From assembly GCF_024213195.1 (NCBI RefSeq), contig NZ_JANAVF010000002.1:310001-374000 (forward strand): 64,000 nt of DNA, in the 5' to 3' direction. Below, one piece after another: positions 41,810 through 50,634 of this stretch. Positions within the stretch are counted from its first letter, which is position 1; the number at the start of each line of letters is the position of its first letter. A program made the position numbers and the translations under genes. The stretch is from Streptomyces sp. TBY4 (lineage in GTDB: Bacteria; Actinomycetota; Actinomycetes; Streptomycetales; Streptomycetaceae). The notes beneath the pieces are model-generated. The model was not told the DNA's origin. It made no database searches and saw only the letters and a program-made list of their open reading frames with translations.

Positions 41810-44524
41810 ATGACGGAACGCCGGACCCGCAAGCGGCGCACGATGTTCGAACGAGACACGGAGCTCACCGCCGTCGACGAAGCCCTGGACCAGCTCACGG
41901 ACCCGGGCCCCGACGCCGGTGGAGCCCTGCTCGCCTTCTCCGGACCCGCCGGCCTCGGCAAGACCACGCTCCTCGGCGAAGTCCGCCGCCGCGCCCACGC
42001 CAAGGCCTGCACCGTCCTCGCGGCCCGCGGCGGCGAACAGGAGCAGAGCCAGCCCTTCCACGTCGCCCGCCAGCTCATCCAGCCCCAACTGGCCGGCACC
42101 TCCGACGCGGAACTGCGCGAGGCCCTCGGCAGCTGGTACTCCATCGTCGGCCCCGCCCTCGGCCTCTGCGCGGCCGAACAGGGCGCCCCGCCCGACCCCC
42201 AGGGCCTGCGCGACGGACTGGACTGGGTCCTCACGCACCTCGTCGTGCAGCGCGCCCCCGTCGCCCTCGTCCTCGACGACGCCCACTGGGCCGACCCCGA
42301 ATCGCTCTCCTGGCTCGCCGCCTTCGCCCCGCGCGCCGAACACCTCCCGCTCCTCCTCGTCGTCGCCTACCGCCCCGACGAACTGCCCGCGCACGCCGAG
42401 GCCTTCCGTACGCTGCCCGGCCGCGCGGGACACCGCCCGCTGACCCTCGCACCGCTCACCGCCGAAGCCGTCTCCGGGCTGGTCCGCGAAGCCGTCGGCG
42501 AACACGCCGACGAGGCCTTCTGCCGCGAGGCCTGGGCCGTCACCACCGGAAACCCCTTCGAAGCCGTCGAGCTCACCGCGAAGGTCCGCGACAAGGGCCT
42601 CGCCCCCGTCGAAGCCAGCGCCCCGCTCCTGCGCGACCTCGCCGCCGCCCAGCGCGGCAGCGGCCTCGTCGCCCGCCTGCACAGCCTCGGCCCCTCCACC
42701 GTCCGCTTCGCCTGGGCCTGCGCCGTCCTCGGCACCGACATCCCCAGGGACCTCGCCGCCCGCGTCGCCGGACTCGGCACCGAGGAGGCCGTCGACGCCA
42801 CCCGGAGGCTGCGCGACGCCCGCATCCTGTCGGCAGCCGCCGAGGAAACGGCCGCCGACGAAGCCGACGAGGCCGGGCTGGAGTTCGTACACCCCCTCAT
42901 CGCCACCGCCATATACCGCGCGATCCCCGACGCCCTGCGCGTCGCCCTGCACGGAAAGGCCGCCGCGGCCGTCGTCGACGCGGGACTCGGGCCCTCCGCC
43001 GCGGCCCGGCACCTGCTGGAGACCCACCCCGAGAACGACCCCTGGGTGGTGCGCACCCTGCGCGAGGCCGCCGGCGAGAACCTCCGGGCCGGCGCCCCCG
43101 AAGCCGCCCGCCGCCAGCTCGCACGCGCCCTGCGCGAACCCCCGGACTTCGACGAACGGGCGGCCGTCCTGTACGAACTGGGCTGCGCCTCCCTGCTCAC
43201 CGAGCCCGCCAACACCGTCAACCACCTGCGCGCCGCCCTCGCAGAACCCTTCGAGGACCCGGCGCTGCGCCAGGGCATCGTCATCCGGCTGGCCCAGGTC
43301 CTCTCGCACAGCGACCGGCTCGCCGCGGCCTCGGAATGCCTCGCCCGGGAGATCCCGCACACCCAGGACGTACGCGGCCGGCTGCGGCTGCAGTCCGAGC
43401 AGTTCATGTGGGACGCCTTCAACGCCGCCGAGCCGGACTCCCCGGCGCGCTCCAGGCGGCTCGCGAAGCTCGCCGACCGGCTGAGCGGGCGGGACCTCAC
43501 CGAGCGGTACGTCATCGGGCTGCGCGCCTGGGACGCCTGCCTGCGCGGGGAACCGGTCGACGTGGTCCTCCACCACGCCGGGCGGGTCCTGGAGACCGAG
43601 TTCAGCTGGGCCTACGAGGACCGGGGCTTCGAGGTCCCGGTGCTCGTCGCCATGGTGCACATGTACGCCGACCGGCCGGAGCGGGCCGAGGAGCTCTTCG
43701 AGGCGGGCACCGCCGAATTCGAGCGGCAGGGCTGGCGCGGGGCGCACCTGTCCTTCGCCTACAGCCTGCGCGCCTACATCCGCTACCGCAGGGGACGGCT
43801 CGCCGAGGCGGAGGAGCTGGCGCGGGCCGGACTGCGGCTCGCCGAGCGCGTCGGGCGGCGCACGCCCGTGCACTGGTACGCCATCGCGATCCTCGTCACC
43901 ACGCTGCTGGCGCGGGGCCGGGCCGACGAGGCCTGGGAGCTGGCCCGGGAACACGAGTACGGGGAGCCCTTCCCCTCGGCGGTCGTCTTCCCCGACTCCC
44001 AGACCGTCTACGCGGAGCTGCTGCTGGCCCGCGGCCAGGCCAAGGCCGCCGCGGCGGAGCTGGAGGCGGTGGACCGGCGGCTGACCCCCCGGGGCATCCA
44101 GAACCCCTCCTGGTGCCCCTGGCGGCTCCACCTGGCCCGCGCGGTGGCCGGGGAGGACCCGGCGCGGGCGCGGGAGCTGGCGGAGGAGGCGGTACGCCGG
44201 GCCCGTGCCTTCGGGGCCGCGTCCGGGATCGGGCAGGCGCTGAGGGTAGCCGCGGAGGTGGCTGCGCCGCGGGACAGGGCGGCCCTCCTGGAGGAGGCGG
44301 TGCAGGTCCTGTCGGCTTCGCCGGCGGCCTACGAGCTGGCGCTCGCGCTGGCCGCGCTGGGTGAGGAGCGGGGGGATGCGGAGCTCCTGCTCCGGGCGGT
44401 GGCCGGGGCCCGTGCCTGTGGGGCGGACGGGCTGGTGGCCAGGGCCGCGGCGGCCCTGCACGTCCTCGGCGGAACCCTGCCGCGCGGCACCGTCGCCGAC
44501 CAGGATCCGGCCCCGGCCCGCTGA
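41810..44524 (+). CDS. Large ATPase regulator-like protein without C-terminal HTH
   Basis: A 904-residue protein built like LAL (large ATP-binding LuxR) regulators: Walker A SGPAGLGKTT near residue 46, Walker B VALVLDDAHWADPESLSWLAAF near 155, then a sensor region and TPR-like helices to the end. LAL proteins finish with a LuxR HTH of about 60 residues; here the C-terminus (LPRGTVADQDPAPAR) shows none. It may act through protein contact, or be a shortened form. It is followed by a large inverted repeat. Confidence 0.8.
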   Translation: MTERRTRKRRTMFERDTELTAVDEALDQLTDPGPDAGGALLAFSGPAGLGKTTLLGEVRRRAHAKACTVLAARGGEQEQSQPFHVARQLIQPQLAGTSDAELREALGSWYSIVGPALGLCAAEQGAPPDPQGLRDGLDWVLTHLVVQRAPVALVLDDAHWADPESLSWLAAFAPRAEHLPLLLVVAYRPDELPAHAEAFRTLPGRAGHRPLTLAPLTAEAVSGLVREAVGEHADEAFCREAWAVTTGNPFEAVELTAKVRDKGLAPVEASAPLLRDLAAAQRGSGLVARLHSLGPSTVRFAWACAVLGTDIPRDLAARVAGLGTEEAVDATRRLRDARILSAAAEETAADEADEAGLEFVHPLIATAIYRAIPDALRVALHGKAAAAVVDAGLGPSAAARHLLETHPENDPWVVRTLREAAGENLRAGAPEAARRQLARALREPPDFDERAAVLYELGCASLLTEPANTVNHLRAALAEPFEDPALRQGIVIRLAQVLSHSDRLAAASECLAREIPHTQDVRGRLRLQSEQFMWDAFNAAEPDSPARSRRLAKLADRLSGRDLTERYVIGLRAWDACLRGEPVDVVLHHAGRVLETEFSWAYEDRGFEVPVLVAMVHMYADRPERAEELFEAGTAEFERQGWRGAHLSFAYSLRAYIRYRRGRLAEAEELARAGLRLAERVGRRTPVHWYAIAILVTTLLARGRADEAWELAREHEYGEPFPSAVVFPDSQTVYAELLLARGQAKAAAAELEAVDRRLTPRGIQNPSWCPWRLHLARAVAGEDPARARELAEEAVRRARAFGAASGIGQALRVAAEVAAPRDRAALLEEAVQVLSASPAAYELALALAALGEERGDAELLLRAVAGARACGADGLVARAAAALHVLGGTLPRGTVADQDPAPAR

Positions 44525-44567
44525 CCGGCCCGGGCCGGCGGGGCCGTGCGTGCCCGGGCGGGGCCCT

Positions 44568-44774
44568 GCGGGGCGAAGTCCCCTACCCGCCCTTCCACCG
44601 TTCCCGGGGCTCCGCCCCGGACCCCGCGCCTCAAACGCCGGCGGGGCTGGAGTTTGCCGCTGCGCCTCAAACTCCAGCCCGCCCGGCGTTTGAGGGCAGG
44701 GGCGCGCAGCGCACGTACGGGTCCGGGCGGAGCCCGGGGAACGGGCGAAGGGCGGGTAGGGGACTTCGCCCCGC
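44568..44774. repeat. 207-bp imperfect inverted repeat containing the dispersed repeat element
   Basis: The left arm (44568-44656) and right arm (44668-44774) are complementary over most of their length around an 11-bp centre, for example GCGGGGCGAAGTCCCC at the left end and its complement at the right end. The element with CGCCTCAAACGCCGGCGGGG occurs in the left arm and its reverse in the right. It fills most of the 336-bp gap between two plus-strand genes and may terminate the ATPase transcript. No gene is supported in it. Confidence 0.8.
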
Positions 44775-44860
44775 GCAGCGGCGGCCCGCGCAGCGGGTTC
44801 GGGGGCGGCGGGATGAGGGGGCAGGGCCGCGGGACGCGGTGGGGCACGTACCATGGCGGC

Positions 44861-45361
44861 ATGTCCTTCCTCCGCCGCCACCGCGCCGCCACACCCGCCG
44901 GCCCGGACTTCGATGTCCTGGCCATGGACCCGGGGGACTGGCCGGGCAATCTCGGGGCCGGGCTGCTGCCCGCGCCCGACGGCAGCTGCCAGGGTGTCTT
45001 CCTCCGCTACGACCTGTTCGGCGGACGCGGCCCCGCGATGATCATCGGAAACCTCCCCGAGGGTTCCCCCGCCCGCGACCTCTCCGAGGGGCAGGTCCCC
45101 TTCGAGGTGGCCCAGCTCCTCGACGCCCTCGAGAACGACGAGGACGTCGAGGTCACCGGTGCCGAGGACTGCCCCGTCATGCAGGGCGACAACCTCCTCA
45201 TCGTCCGGAAGATCAAGCTCTCCGAGAGCCGGATCAGCTGCGTGCAGTTCGACCGCAGTGACAACGTGCTGGTCACCATCGCGAGCTGGGACCGGCCGAT
45301 CACCGACGACCTGTACGCGCTGCTGAAGCCGCTCCCGGCCGAGCTCTTCCAGCAGGGCTAG
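44861..45361 (+). CDS. Conserved hypothetical protein
   Basis: A 166-residue acidic protein I cannot assign to a named family. It starts MSFLRRHRAATPAG and has a long central alpha-beta stretch (EVAQLLDALENDEDVEVTGAED, then IKLSESRISCVQFDRSDN). No signal peptide or membrane segment is seen. It is convergent with the flavoprotein gene, with 4 bp between the stops. The length and even codon use suggest a real gene. Confidence 0.7.
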   Translation: MSFLRRHRAATPAGPDFDVLAMDPGDWPGNLGAGLLPAPDGSCQGVFLRYDLFGGRGPAMIIGNLPEGSPARDLSEGQVPFEVAQLLDALENDEDVEVTGAEDCPVMQGDNLLIVRKIKLSESRISCVQFDRSDNVLVTIASWDRPITDDLYALLKPLPAELFQQG

Positions 45362-45365
45362 ACCG

Positions 45366-47162
45366 TCACGCGTCCGCGATGTCGTTCGCGGCCACGTACC
45401 CGAACGTCATCGCGGGGCCGATCGTCGATCCGGCCCCCGCGTAGCTGTGCCCCATCACGGCCGCACTCGCGTTGCCCGCCGCCCACAGGCCCCGGATCAC
45501 GGACCCGTCCGCGCGCAGGGCGCGGGCCCGCGCGTCCGTGACGATGCCGCCCTTCGTGCCCAGGTCGCCCGGCACGATCTTGAAGGCGTAGAACGGCGGC
45601 GCCCAGATCGGGGCCAGGCAGGAGTTCGGGGTCACTCCCGGGTCCGTGTAGTAGTGGTCGTAGGCGGTGTCGCCCCGGTGGAAGTCGGTGTCGGTGCCGT
45701 TCCACGCCTGGGCGTTGAACCGGTTGAGGGTGGAGCGCAGGGCGGCCGCGGGCACCCCGATCTGGTTGGCGAGGGCGTCCCAGGTCCATGCCTTCTTCGC
45801 CGCGCCCGCCTGGTACCAGGAGTCGGGGAAGACGATCGTCGGCAGGACGTCCTTGAACAGGTACTTGTTGCGGTAGTTCTGGTCCACGATCAGCCAGGCC
45901 GGGATGTGCGAGCCCACCGCGCCGCGGTCCTTCTCGTACATCACGTGCACCACATCGCTGTACGGGGCCGCCTCGTTGACGAAACGGGCGCCCTTCGCGT
46001 TGACCATCAGGCCGCCGGGCAGGGTCCGTTCGGCCAGGCAGAAGTACGGTTCGCCGGGGAGCGGGATCGACGGGCCCCACCAGGCGTCGTCCATCAGCGC
46101 CAGTGCCGCACCGGCCCGTTCGCCCGCCCGGATCCCGTCGCCCGTGTTCTCCTTCGCGCCGACCGACCACTGGGTGCCGACCGGCTGCTGCTGGTACTGG
46201 GCCCGCATCTGCGCGTTGTGCTCGAAGCCGCCGGAGCCGATGACCACACCCTTGCGGGCCCGCACCACGCCCCGTACGCCCGCCTTCTCCACCACGACGC
46301 CGGTGACCGCGCCGCCCTCCTGGACCAGGTCGACGAGCGGACTGTTCAGCCACACCGGCACCCCGGCCTGGAGCAGGCCGGCCCGCAGGCCGGCCGCCAG
46401 GGCCTGGCCCATGGTCAGCGGCTTCTGCCCGCACAGCGCGGCCGCCGTGCCGCGGGCCAGGCATTCGGTGGACACCGCGAGGCCCTTGGCGTTCACCGCG
46501 GCCAGGTTGAGCCACTTGTAGTCCTGGCTGAAGACCACCATGCCGGCGGGCACGGGCATGTACGCCGGGTTGAGGTTGGCCAGTTCGGCGCCGAGGATGT
46601 TCCCGTCGATCTGGTCCGGCTCGATGGAGCGGCCGTTGGGGAGCCCGCCGGGGAGGTTCGGGTAGTAGTCGCTGTAGCCGTCCATGAAGCGGAACCGCAG
46701 CGGGCTGCTGGCCATCACGAAGTCCAGCATCCGGGGCCCGTTGGCGAGGAAGGCCGCCTGCCGGTCCGCGGAGGAGCCGTTGCCGACGACGGCCGACAGG
46801 TACTGCGCCGCCTTCGCCGGGGTGTCCGGCACGCCCGCGCCCAGGATCACCGAGTTGTTGGGCAGCCAGATCCCGGCCCCGGACCGGGCGGCGGAACCGC
46901 CGAAGGTGGGGGCCTTCTCGATCACGAGCACGCTCAGGCCCCGCTTGGCCGCGGTGAGCGCGGCGGTCATTCCGGCGGCTCCGGAGCCGACCACGACGAC
47001 GTCGTACTCGCCGAGCGAGGGTTCACCGGCCGCGTGCGCCGAGGCGGACGGCAGCACGGTGGCCGCCAGCGCTCCGGCTCCGGCCCCGGCGAGCACCGTC
47101 CGGCGGGAGGGGAGAACATCGCTTGGGTCGGGACTCGCTGAGGAGGCGGTTCTCGCGGTCAT
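45366..47162 (-). CDS. Tat-exported FAD dehydrogenase, 3-ketosteroid-1-dehydrogenase-like
   Basis: A 598-residue flavoprotein of the fumarate reductase/KstD superfamily. A Tat signal is present (SRRTVLAGAGAGALAATVLP, AHA cleavage near 42). The FAD site is VVVVGSGAAGMTAALTAAKRG, with the C-terminal GLWAAGNASAAVMGHSYAGAG and GPAMTFGYVAA segments of KstD-like enzymes. Such enzymes dehydrogenate ketosteroid rings or related 3-oxo substrates. GGAG precedes the ATG. A TCTGA-N7-TCAGA palindrome lies 46 bp upstream. Substrate is not determined by sequence. Confidence 0.83.
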   Translation of the reverse strand: MTARTASSASPDPSDVLPSRRTVLAGAGAGALAATVLPSASAHAAGEPSLGEYDVVVVGSGAAGMTAALTAAKRGLSVLVIEKAPTFGGSAARSGAGIWLPNNSVILGAGVPDTPAKAAQYLSAVVGNGSSADRQAAFLANGPRMLDFVMASSPLRFRFMDGYSDYYPNLPGGLPNGRSIEPDQIDGNILGAELANLNPAYMPVPAGMVVFSQDYKWLNLAAVNAKGLAVSTECLARGTAAALCGQKPLTMGQALAAGLRAGLLQAGVPVWLNSPLVDLVQEGGAVTGVVVEKAGVRGVVRARKGVVIGSGGFEHNAQMRAQYQQQPVGTQWSVGAKENTGDGIRAGERAGAALALMDDAWWGPSIPLPGEPYFCLAERTLPGGLMVNAKGARFVNEAAPYSDVVHVMYEKDRGAVGSHIPAWLIVDQNYRNKYLFKDVLPTIVFPDSWYQAGAAKKAWTWDALANQIGVPAAALRSTLNRFNAQAWNGTDTDFHRGDTAYDHYYTDPGVTPNSCLAPIWAPPFYAFKIVPGDLGTKGGIVTDARARALRADGSVIRGLWAAGNASAAVMGHSYAGAGSTIGPAMTFGYVAANDIADA

Positions 47163-47207
47163 GGGCAGGCTCCAGCGGAGAGGGGAGTGAGGGGACGGCT
47201 CCAGCAT

Positions 47208-47224
47208 TCTGATGCTGAGTCAGA
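47208..47224. promoter_or_regulatory. TCTGA-N7-TCAGA operator, copy C
   Basis: TCTGATGCTGAGTCAGA followed by AAA, 46 bp before the KstD-like gene. Third copy of the palindrome seen at 7029 and 35849. Confidence 0.68.
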
Positions 47225-47291
47225 AAAGGTCTTCGGGGGATCATGTGAAGTCAAGGCATACGCGCCAGTCGCACCTCCGGGGCGGACATGG

Positions 47292-47336
47292 GAAATCCCG
47301 TGGTGTACGCACCGGATGTGCGCACCACGGGATTTC
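47292..47336 (-). terminator. Long hairpin terminator
   Basis: GAAATCCCGTGGTG... pairs with ...CACCACGGGATTTC (arms about 47292-47312 and 47318-47336) with two small mismatches. It lies 30 bp beyond the stop of the small secreted-protein gene. Confidence 0.7.
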
Positions 47337-47365
47337 GGGGTCCGGGCCGCCCGGCCCGGGTCATG

Positions 47366-47554
47366 TCACCGGTTGGGCGTGAAGTCCGCCGCGAGCACGG
47401 TTGCGTCCCCGCCGCCCACCGGCGCGGAGTTGGCGTACGGAGTGGGCCCCGCGATCACCTGCGCGGATTCCTCCGCCGCCATCGCCGTTGCGGTACCGGC
47501 CACCACGAGCCCTGCCGTCAGGGCGACGGCGGCCGCCAGATTGCGTATGCGCAT
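47366..47554 (-). CDS. Small secreted protein
   Basis: A 62-residue protein with a clear Sec signal peptide (MRIRNLAAAVALTAGLVVAG, TATAMA-A cleavage near residue 26), leaving a 36-residue mature chain rich in Ala, Gly and Pro without cysteine. Chaplin or rodlin motifs are absent. GGGGAGC lies 6 nt before the ATG. Function unknown. Confidence 0.72.
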   Translation of the reverse strand: MRIRNLAAAVALTAGLVVAGTATAMAAEESAQVIAGPTPYANSAPVGGGDATVLAADFTPNR

Positions 47555-47681
47555 GTTCTGCTCCCCTGTTCACTCCGGCGTGCGCCGGATCGCACACCAG
47601 TGTGCGACATGCCGCAGCCCCGCGGCCGGACGGGCCGCGGGGCTACGGGACCCCGGGGTGGCGGAACCCCGGGTGGCGCGG

Positions 47682-48806
47682 TCAGCGCGTGCCCACCGCC
47701 GCCCGGACCGCCCTGCGGGCCATGCCCGCGTCGTCGTGCAGGCGGCGCAGCAGCAGGCGCTGCTCCTCGCCCGAGGACAGTGCGCCCGCCGGGAGTGCCT
47801 GGGCCGGGGCGGTCGCCAGCATCGAGCGCTGCACGGCCGTCTCCGACATCCGGATCTCCCGGGTCAGCACCAGCATCAGGTTGACCAGGAACGCGTCCCG
47901 TGCGGCCGGTCCGGCCGCCTGCGCCAGGCGGCTGATCTGGGCCCGCGCGGCCGGGGCGTCGCCCAGTACCGTCCACAGGGTGGCCAGGTCGTAGCCCGGC
48001 CGGTACCAGCCCGCGTGCTCCCAGTCGAGGAGGACGGGACCCGTCGGGGACAGCAGCAGGTTCGACAGCAGCGCGTCGCCGTGGTTGAACTGCCAGGGGT
48101 TGCCCGACATCTTCACGCCGTGCAGCAGCTTCTGCAGATCGCCGAAGTCACGGTCGGTCAGCAGGCCCAGCTGGTAGTCCCGGGCGATCCGCCGGTCGTA
48201 GTCCAGCGGCCGCCCGAACAGCTCGTCGGCGGGCCGCCAGCCGTTCACCTGGCGCACCGCTCCGAGCGCCGCCCGCAGGTCGGCCCGCGGCGGGGCCTCC
48301 ACGGGGTGCCGCTGGAGCGCGGCGACCCGGCCGGCCATCCGCTCCACGATCAGTACGCAGTTCTCCGGGTCGGCGGCGATCAGCCGCGGCACCCGGACCT
48401 GCGGGCGGTGCCGGACGAACGTCCGGTACGTCGCTATTTCGTGCCGGTACCGCTCGCGCCACTCGGGCGAGTGATCCAGTAAAACCTTCGCGACGGCCGT
48501 CATCCGTCCGGTGGTTCCCACCAGCAGGACCGACCGGCCGCTGCGGCGCAGTACCTGGACCGGCGCGAACTCCGGACAGATGCGCTGCACGGAGGCGAGT
48601 GCGGTGCGCAACTGCGCCCCCTGCGGGCCCGACAGGTCGATTCTCCCGCTGAGCGGCTGCGATCCGGTACCCGGCATCCGCCGGGCCCGTACGGCGCCCT
48701 GCGACGGGACCCCGGGCCGGCCGGGTTCGAGGTAGGGGCCGCCGCCCGCGGGGAGCGTGCGGTGCGGCCGGACCGGGGCGGACACGGAGGACGTGGCTGC
48801 GTACAT
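47682..48806 (-). CDS. Aminoglycoside phosphotransferase-like kinase
   Basis: A 374-residue protein with the APH/choline-kinase fold. The catalytic loop is [12 protein letters not shown] and the metal motif [16 protein letters not shown] lysine in [19 protein letters not shown] is the expected ATP-binding residue. The first 60 residues are Pro/Arg/Gly-rich and unlike APH. In Streptomyces such proteins are mostly not resistance enzymes. It is divergent from the NsdA-like regulator, with 230 bp between them. Confidence 0.83.
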   Translation of the reverse strand: MYAATSSVSAPVRPHRTLPAGGGPYLEPGRPGVPSQGAVRARRMPGTGSQPLSGRIDLSGPQGAQLRTALASVQRICPEFAPVQVLRRSGRSVLLVGTTGRMTAVAKVLLDHSPEWRERYRHEIATYRTFVRHRPQVRVPRLIAADPENCVLIVERMAGRVAALQRHPVEAPPRADLRAALGAVRQVNGWRPADELFGRPLDYDRRIARDYQLGLLTDRDFGDLQKLLHGVKMSGNPWQFNHGDALLSNLLLSPTGPVLLDWEHAGWYRPGYDLATLWTVLGDAPAARAQISRLAQAAGPAARDAFLVNLMLVLTREIRMSETAVQRSMLATAPAQALPAGALSSGEEQRLLLRRLHDDAGMARRAVRAAVGTR

Positions 48807-49036
48807 GGCGTTACGGATCCCTTCGTGCGCCGACGAGTTGCGTACGCCGCCCCGCCGGATCCCGTGCATCACCCTGGGGAGTTCCGCCGGTGACCGGGTC
48901 GGGGAGGCGCATTCCTACCTGACACCCGGGCGTGGGTGGCGGACCACATTGCGTGCCCTGGCGAACCCTGGCGAATAGTCGCTCGGCATCTGACGGGGGG
49001 TTACTGTCAACTCAGCCGAGAACCTGGGGGCTTGAC

Positions 49037-50518
49037 GTGAGCAAAGGTCCAAACACCCGTCTGAACGACCTGTTCGGCCTGGCCGGCTGGTCCAAGGGCG
49101 AACTGGCGAGGATGGTCAACCGGCAGGCGGCCTCGATGGGCCACCACCAGCTGGCCACCGACACCTCGCGGGTGCGGCGCTGGATCGACATGGGGGAGAC
49201 CCCGCGCGAACCGGTGCCCACGGTACTGGCAGCACTGTTCACCGAGCGGCTCGGTCGTGTCGTGACCATCGAGGACCTCGGGTTCGTACGACAACGGCGC
49301 ACCGCCAAACAGCAACCGGACGGGGAGCAGGAGAACCCCGACGGAATGCCCTGGGCGCCGGAACGCACAGCCGCGGTCCTCACCGAATTCACGGGAATGG
49401 ACCTCATGCTCAACCGTCGCGGTCTGATGAGCGCGGGTGCCGCGCTCACCGCCGGCTCTGCCCTCAGCAACGCCATGCACGACTGGCTCCACACCGACCC
49501 CGCCCGGGCGAAGGACGCGCAGCGCCACGGGGACGCCTTCCAGGCCGACTCCGCGGGCTACGACCGCTACGAGGCGGCGCCCATCGGCTCCCAGGAGATC
49601 GAGGCGCTGGAGCGCTCGGTGGAGGTCTTCCGGGCCTGGGACGCCTCCAGAGGCGGCGGCCTCCAGCGCAAGGCCGTGGTCGGGCAGCTCAACGAGGTCG
49701 GCGGCATGCTCGCGTACCACCACCCCGACCACCTCCAGCGCAGGCTGTGGGGGGTGGCGGCCAACCTGGCGGTCCTGGCGGGCTGGATGTCCCACGACGT
49801 GGGCCTGGAGCCCACCGCGCAGAAGTACTTCGTCATCGCCGCGCACGCGGCCCGCGAGGGCGGCGACCGGCCGCGCGCGGGGGAGGCGCTGTCCCGCGCG
49901 GCCCGCCAGATGGTCCACCTGGGCAAGCCGAACGAGGCCCTCGACCTGATGAAGCTGGCCCAGTCCGGCTCCGGCGAGCAGACCCTGCCCCGCACCCGCG
50001 CCATGCTCCACACCATCGAGGCCTGGGCCCAGGCCGCCCTGGGCAAGGGGCAGGCCATGCGCCGCACCCTGGGCGAGGCCGAGGACCTGTTCGTGTCCAC
50101 CTCGGGGGACGTGCCGCCGCCGTCCTGGATGCAGCACTTCGACGAGGCCGATCTGCACGGCATGCAGGCGCTGGCCTTCCGTACGCTCGCCGACCACGAT
50201 CCCTCGGCGGCGACCGTCGCGCAGCAGCACGCGAAGGAGGCGCTGCGGCTGCGGAGCGCGGGCCACGAGCGCTCGAAGATCTTCGACTACATCTCCATGG
50301 CCTCCGCCTGCTTCATCGCCGACGACCCGGAGCAGGCCGACCGCTACGCCCGCCTGGCGCTGGTCTCGATGAACGAGACCTCCTCGCACCGGACATGGGA
50401 CCGGCTGCGCGAGATGTACCGGCTGACCGGTCAGTACTCCGGGTTCGCCGGCATCGAGGAGCTCCGGGAGGAGATCAAGCTGGCCCTCCCGAACAGCCCC
50501 GCGGCGCGGACGGTCTGA
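49037..50518 (+). CDS. NsdA-like regulator (sporulation/antibiotic repressor family)
   Basis: A 493-residue protein with the N-terminal signature of Streptomyces NsdA-type regulators (LNDLFGLAGWSKGELARMVN, a HTH-like segment, then DTSRVRRWIDMGE). The C-terminal two thirds are TPR-like helices (SVEVFRAWDASRGGG onward, then ALDLMKLAQSGSGEQ). NsdA represses sporulation and antibiotic production in S. coelicolor; this may be it or a paralogue, so no symbol is given. GTG 49037 has a G-run upstream; an earlier ATG is poorly supported. Confidence 0.82.
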   Translation: MSKGPNTRLNDLFGLAGWSKGELARMVNRQAASMGHHQLATDTSRVRRWIDMGETPREPVPTVLAALFTERLGRVVTIEDLGFVRQRRTAKQQPDGEQENPDGMPWAPERTAAVLTEFTGMDLMLNRRGLMSAGAALTAGSALSNAMHDWLHTDPARAKDAQRHGDAFQADSAGYDRYEAAPIGSQEIEALERSVEVFRAWDASRGGGLQRKAVVGQLNEVGGMLAYHHPDHLQRRLWGVAANLAVLAGWMSHDVGLEPTAQKYFVIAAHAAREGGDRPRAGEALSRAARQMVHLGKPNEALDLMKLAQSGSGEQTLPRTRAMLHTIEAWAQAALGKGQAMRRTLGEAEDLFVSTSGDVPPPSWMQHFDEADLHGMQALAFRTLADHDPSAATVAQQHAKEALRLRSAGHERSKIFDYISMASACFIADDPEQADRYARLALVSMNETSSHRTWDRLREMYRLTGQYSGFAGIEELREEIKLALPNSPAARTV

Positions 50519-50559
50519 GACGGTGCCGCCGGCTGCCGTTCCCGGTCCGAGGACGAGAA

Positions 50560-50583
50560 GGGCCGCGCCTTCCGGCGCGGCCC
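50560..50583. terminator. Bidirectional hairpin between convergent genes
   Basis: A perfect 10-bp stem GGGCCGCGCC / GGCGCGGCCC with a TTCC loop lies 41 bp after the NsdA-like stop and 51 bp from the convergent phosphatase end. Confidence 0.75.
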
Positions 50584-50634
50584 CGAGTCCCTGTCCCTGA
50601 GTCCCTGTCCCCGTCCCTGCGGAGCGTCGGCGGC

